Positions 7,161 to 8,246 of a stretch of 8,246 nt of DNA are shown in pieces (the first letter of the stretch is position 1; every line of letters begins with the position of its first letter). The translations under genes were made by a program, and so were the position numbers. The DNA comes from Winogradskyella sp. GTDB taxonomy: Bacteria > Bacteroidota > Bacteroidia > Flavobacteriales > Flavobacteriaceae. Location: contig JASBSE010000290.1 in NCBI GenBank assembly GCA_030149115.1, forward strand, positions 1 to 8,246. The letters are read 5' to 3'. The notes under the pieces were generated by a model. It had not been told where the DNA came from. It was given only the letters and a program-made list of their open reading frames with translations, and did not search any database.

Positions 7161-8246
7161 ATGAAAATTGTATTAGCACCAGACAAGTATAAAGGCTCAT
7201 TATCAGGCTTAGAGTTTTGTAACATCGTAGCGCCAATTTTAAAGAAAACCGACAATGCAGAGGTCATTAATGTACCGTTAGCAGATGGAGGAGATGGTAC
7301 TATCGAAGTTGTTAATTATTACCTTAATGGAAGCAACATAGAAGTTGAAGTTAATAATCCGTTATTTAATAAGATAAAGGCAAACTATCTATACGCCGAA
7401 GAGTCTAAAACAGCTTTTATAGAAATGGCTGAAGCATCAGGTTTAAAGCTTTTAAAACCGAAAGAGCAAAATTGTATGAATACCACAACTTTTGGTACAG
7501 GACAATTAATTCTCGATGCGATTAATAAAGGTGCAAAACACATCATTTTAGGAATTGGTGGAAGTGCTACAAACGATTGCGGTATTGGTATGGCAACCGC
7601 TTTAGGATATCGTTTTTTAGATAAAACTAATAACCAAGTGAAGCCAATTGGTAGCGAGCTAATTAATATTAAATCTATTGATGATACGCATGTTGATGCA
7701 CAATTAAAAACGGTTAACATTCAAATTGCTTGTGATGTCACTAATCCACTTTTTGGTACAAATGGTGCAGCACATGTCTACGCAAAACAAAAAGGTGCTT
7801 CAAAAAGTGATATTGAATATTTAGATCAAGGTCTTCAAAGTTTTTCAAAAGTTTTAGATGGTCATTTCAATACAAATATTCAAGACATTGCTGGAGCAGG
7901 AGCAGCTGGCGGAATGGGTGCAGGTTGTATTACTTTTTTAAGCGGAACACTATCACCAGGAATAGAATTAGTAAAACGGATAGCTAATTTTGATGCAAAA
8001 ATAGATAACGCAGATTGGATTATCACAGGTGAAGGCAAGCTAGATAGTCAAACACTTTCAGGTAAAGCAATAGATGGTATCTTAAAATCTGCAAAATCAA
8101 AAGGGATTAAAGTAGCAACATTTTGTGGTAGTGTAGATTTAAGTCAAGAGGCACTTCAAAATATAGGCATACAATACAGTGCATCCATTATGGATAAAGC
8201 AAAAAATTTTGAAGATGCTCTAATAAATACAGAAGACTATCTTAAG
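7161..8246 (+). CDS. glxK: Glycerate kinase, type I (GlxK/GarK family), missing only its extreme C-terminus
   Basis: The kinase phosphorylates D-glycerate with ATP, in E. coli GlxK/GarK giving 2-phosphoglycerate, and so feeds lower glycolysis. The frame is open for 362 codons up to the window edge; family members are about 375-385 residues, so roughly 10-20 residues plus the stop lie outside. Family motifs are complete: LAPDKYKGSLS (5-15), PLADGGDGT (39-47), FGTGQLILDA (111-120), GIGGSATNDCGIGMATALG (131-149), ACDVTNPLFGTNGAA (190-204), AGAGAAGGMGAG (244-255) and TGEGKLDSQTLSGKA (289-303). The start is the ATG 3 bp after the symporter stop, giving the expected N-terminus MKIVLAPDKYKG. It is the strongest pointer to the pathway: a dedicated kinase for glycerate in an operon with a glycosidase means the glycosidase product probably includes glycerate. 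Confidence 0.95.
   Translation, partial: MKIVLAPDKYKGSLSGLEFCNIVAPILKKTDNAEVINVPLADGGDGTIEVVNYYLNGSNIEVEVNNPLFNKIKANYLYAEESKTAFIEMAEASGLKLLKPKEQNCMNTTTFGTGQLILDAINKGAKHIILGIGGSATNDCGIGMATALGYRFLDKTNNQVKPIGSELINIKSIDDTHVDAQLKTVNIQIACDVTNPLFGTNGAAHVYAKQKGASKSDIEYLDQGLQSFSKVLDGHFNTNIQDIAGAGAAGGMGAGCITFLSGTLSPGIELVKRIANFDAKIDNADWIITGEGKLDSQTLSGKAIDGILKSAKSKGIKVATFCGSVDLSQEALQNIGIQYSASIMDKAKNFEDALINTEDYLK

Noticed and set aside
7385..7720. A 111-codon open frame on the minus strand
   Set aside because: It lies wholly inside the glycerate kinase gene, which has all family motifs in this interval; the antisense product has no recognisable features.
1..8246. Mobile elements, CRISPR arrays, tRNA or rRNA genes
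   Set aside because: No transposase, integrase, spaced repeat array or structural RNA signature was seen; intergenic gaps are all 120 bp or less.

Overview
The window looks like a piece of a chromosome from the Bacteroidetes, most likely a marine-type Flavobacteriaceae. The DNA is AT-rich, starts lack Shine-Dalgarno sequences and have A-rich leaders instead, and the outer-membrane receptor has the N-terminal carboxypeptidase-regulatory-like domain common in TonB receptors of this phylum. The placement is inferred from these traits, not from a database match.

Layout: positions 1-185 (minus strand) hold the 5' part of uppP, undecaprenyl-diphosphatase. Upstream of it, also on the minus strand, is a LacI-family regulator (233-1258). 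A 120-bp divergent region (1259-1378) carries a conspicuous cluster of GCAAAC/GTTTGC half-sites, including a perfect 14-bp LacI-type palindrome. Rightward from there run four genes: a TonB-dependent receptor (1379-4045), then an intrinsic terminator-like hairpin (4065-4103), then a tight cluster of a cytoplasmic GH63/MGH1-like glycosidase (4129-5439), a sodium:solute symporter (5451-7157) and a type-I glycerate kinase (7161 to the window edge, last few residues missing).

How the genes fit together: the glycosidase resembles mannosylglycerate/glucosylglycerate hydrolases, and a glycerate kinase follows its transporter neighbour by only 3 bp. The best reading is a catabolic locus for a glycosylglycerate, that is, mannosylglycerate (digeneaside, a red-algal solute) or glucosylglycerate (a compatible solute of cyanobacteria and other bacteria). 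The intact solute would cross the outer membrane through the TonB receptor and the inner membrane through the sodium symporter, be split in the cytoplasm into hexose and D-glycerate, and the glycerate would be phosphorylated into lower glycolysis. The LacI regulator would control both itself and the pathway through the shared operator cluster. No SusD-like lipoprotein is present and the only hydrolase seen has no signal peptide, so this is not a normal polysaccharide utilisation locus. The substrate, and especially the sugar half (mannose or glucose), is inferred from gene content and motifs.
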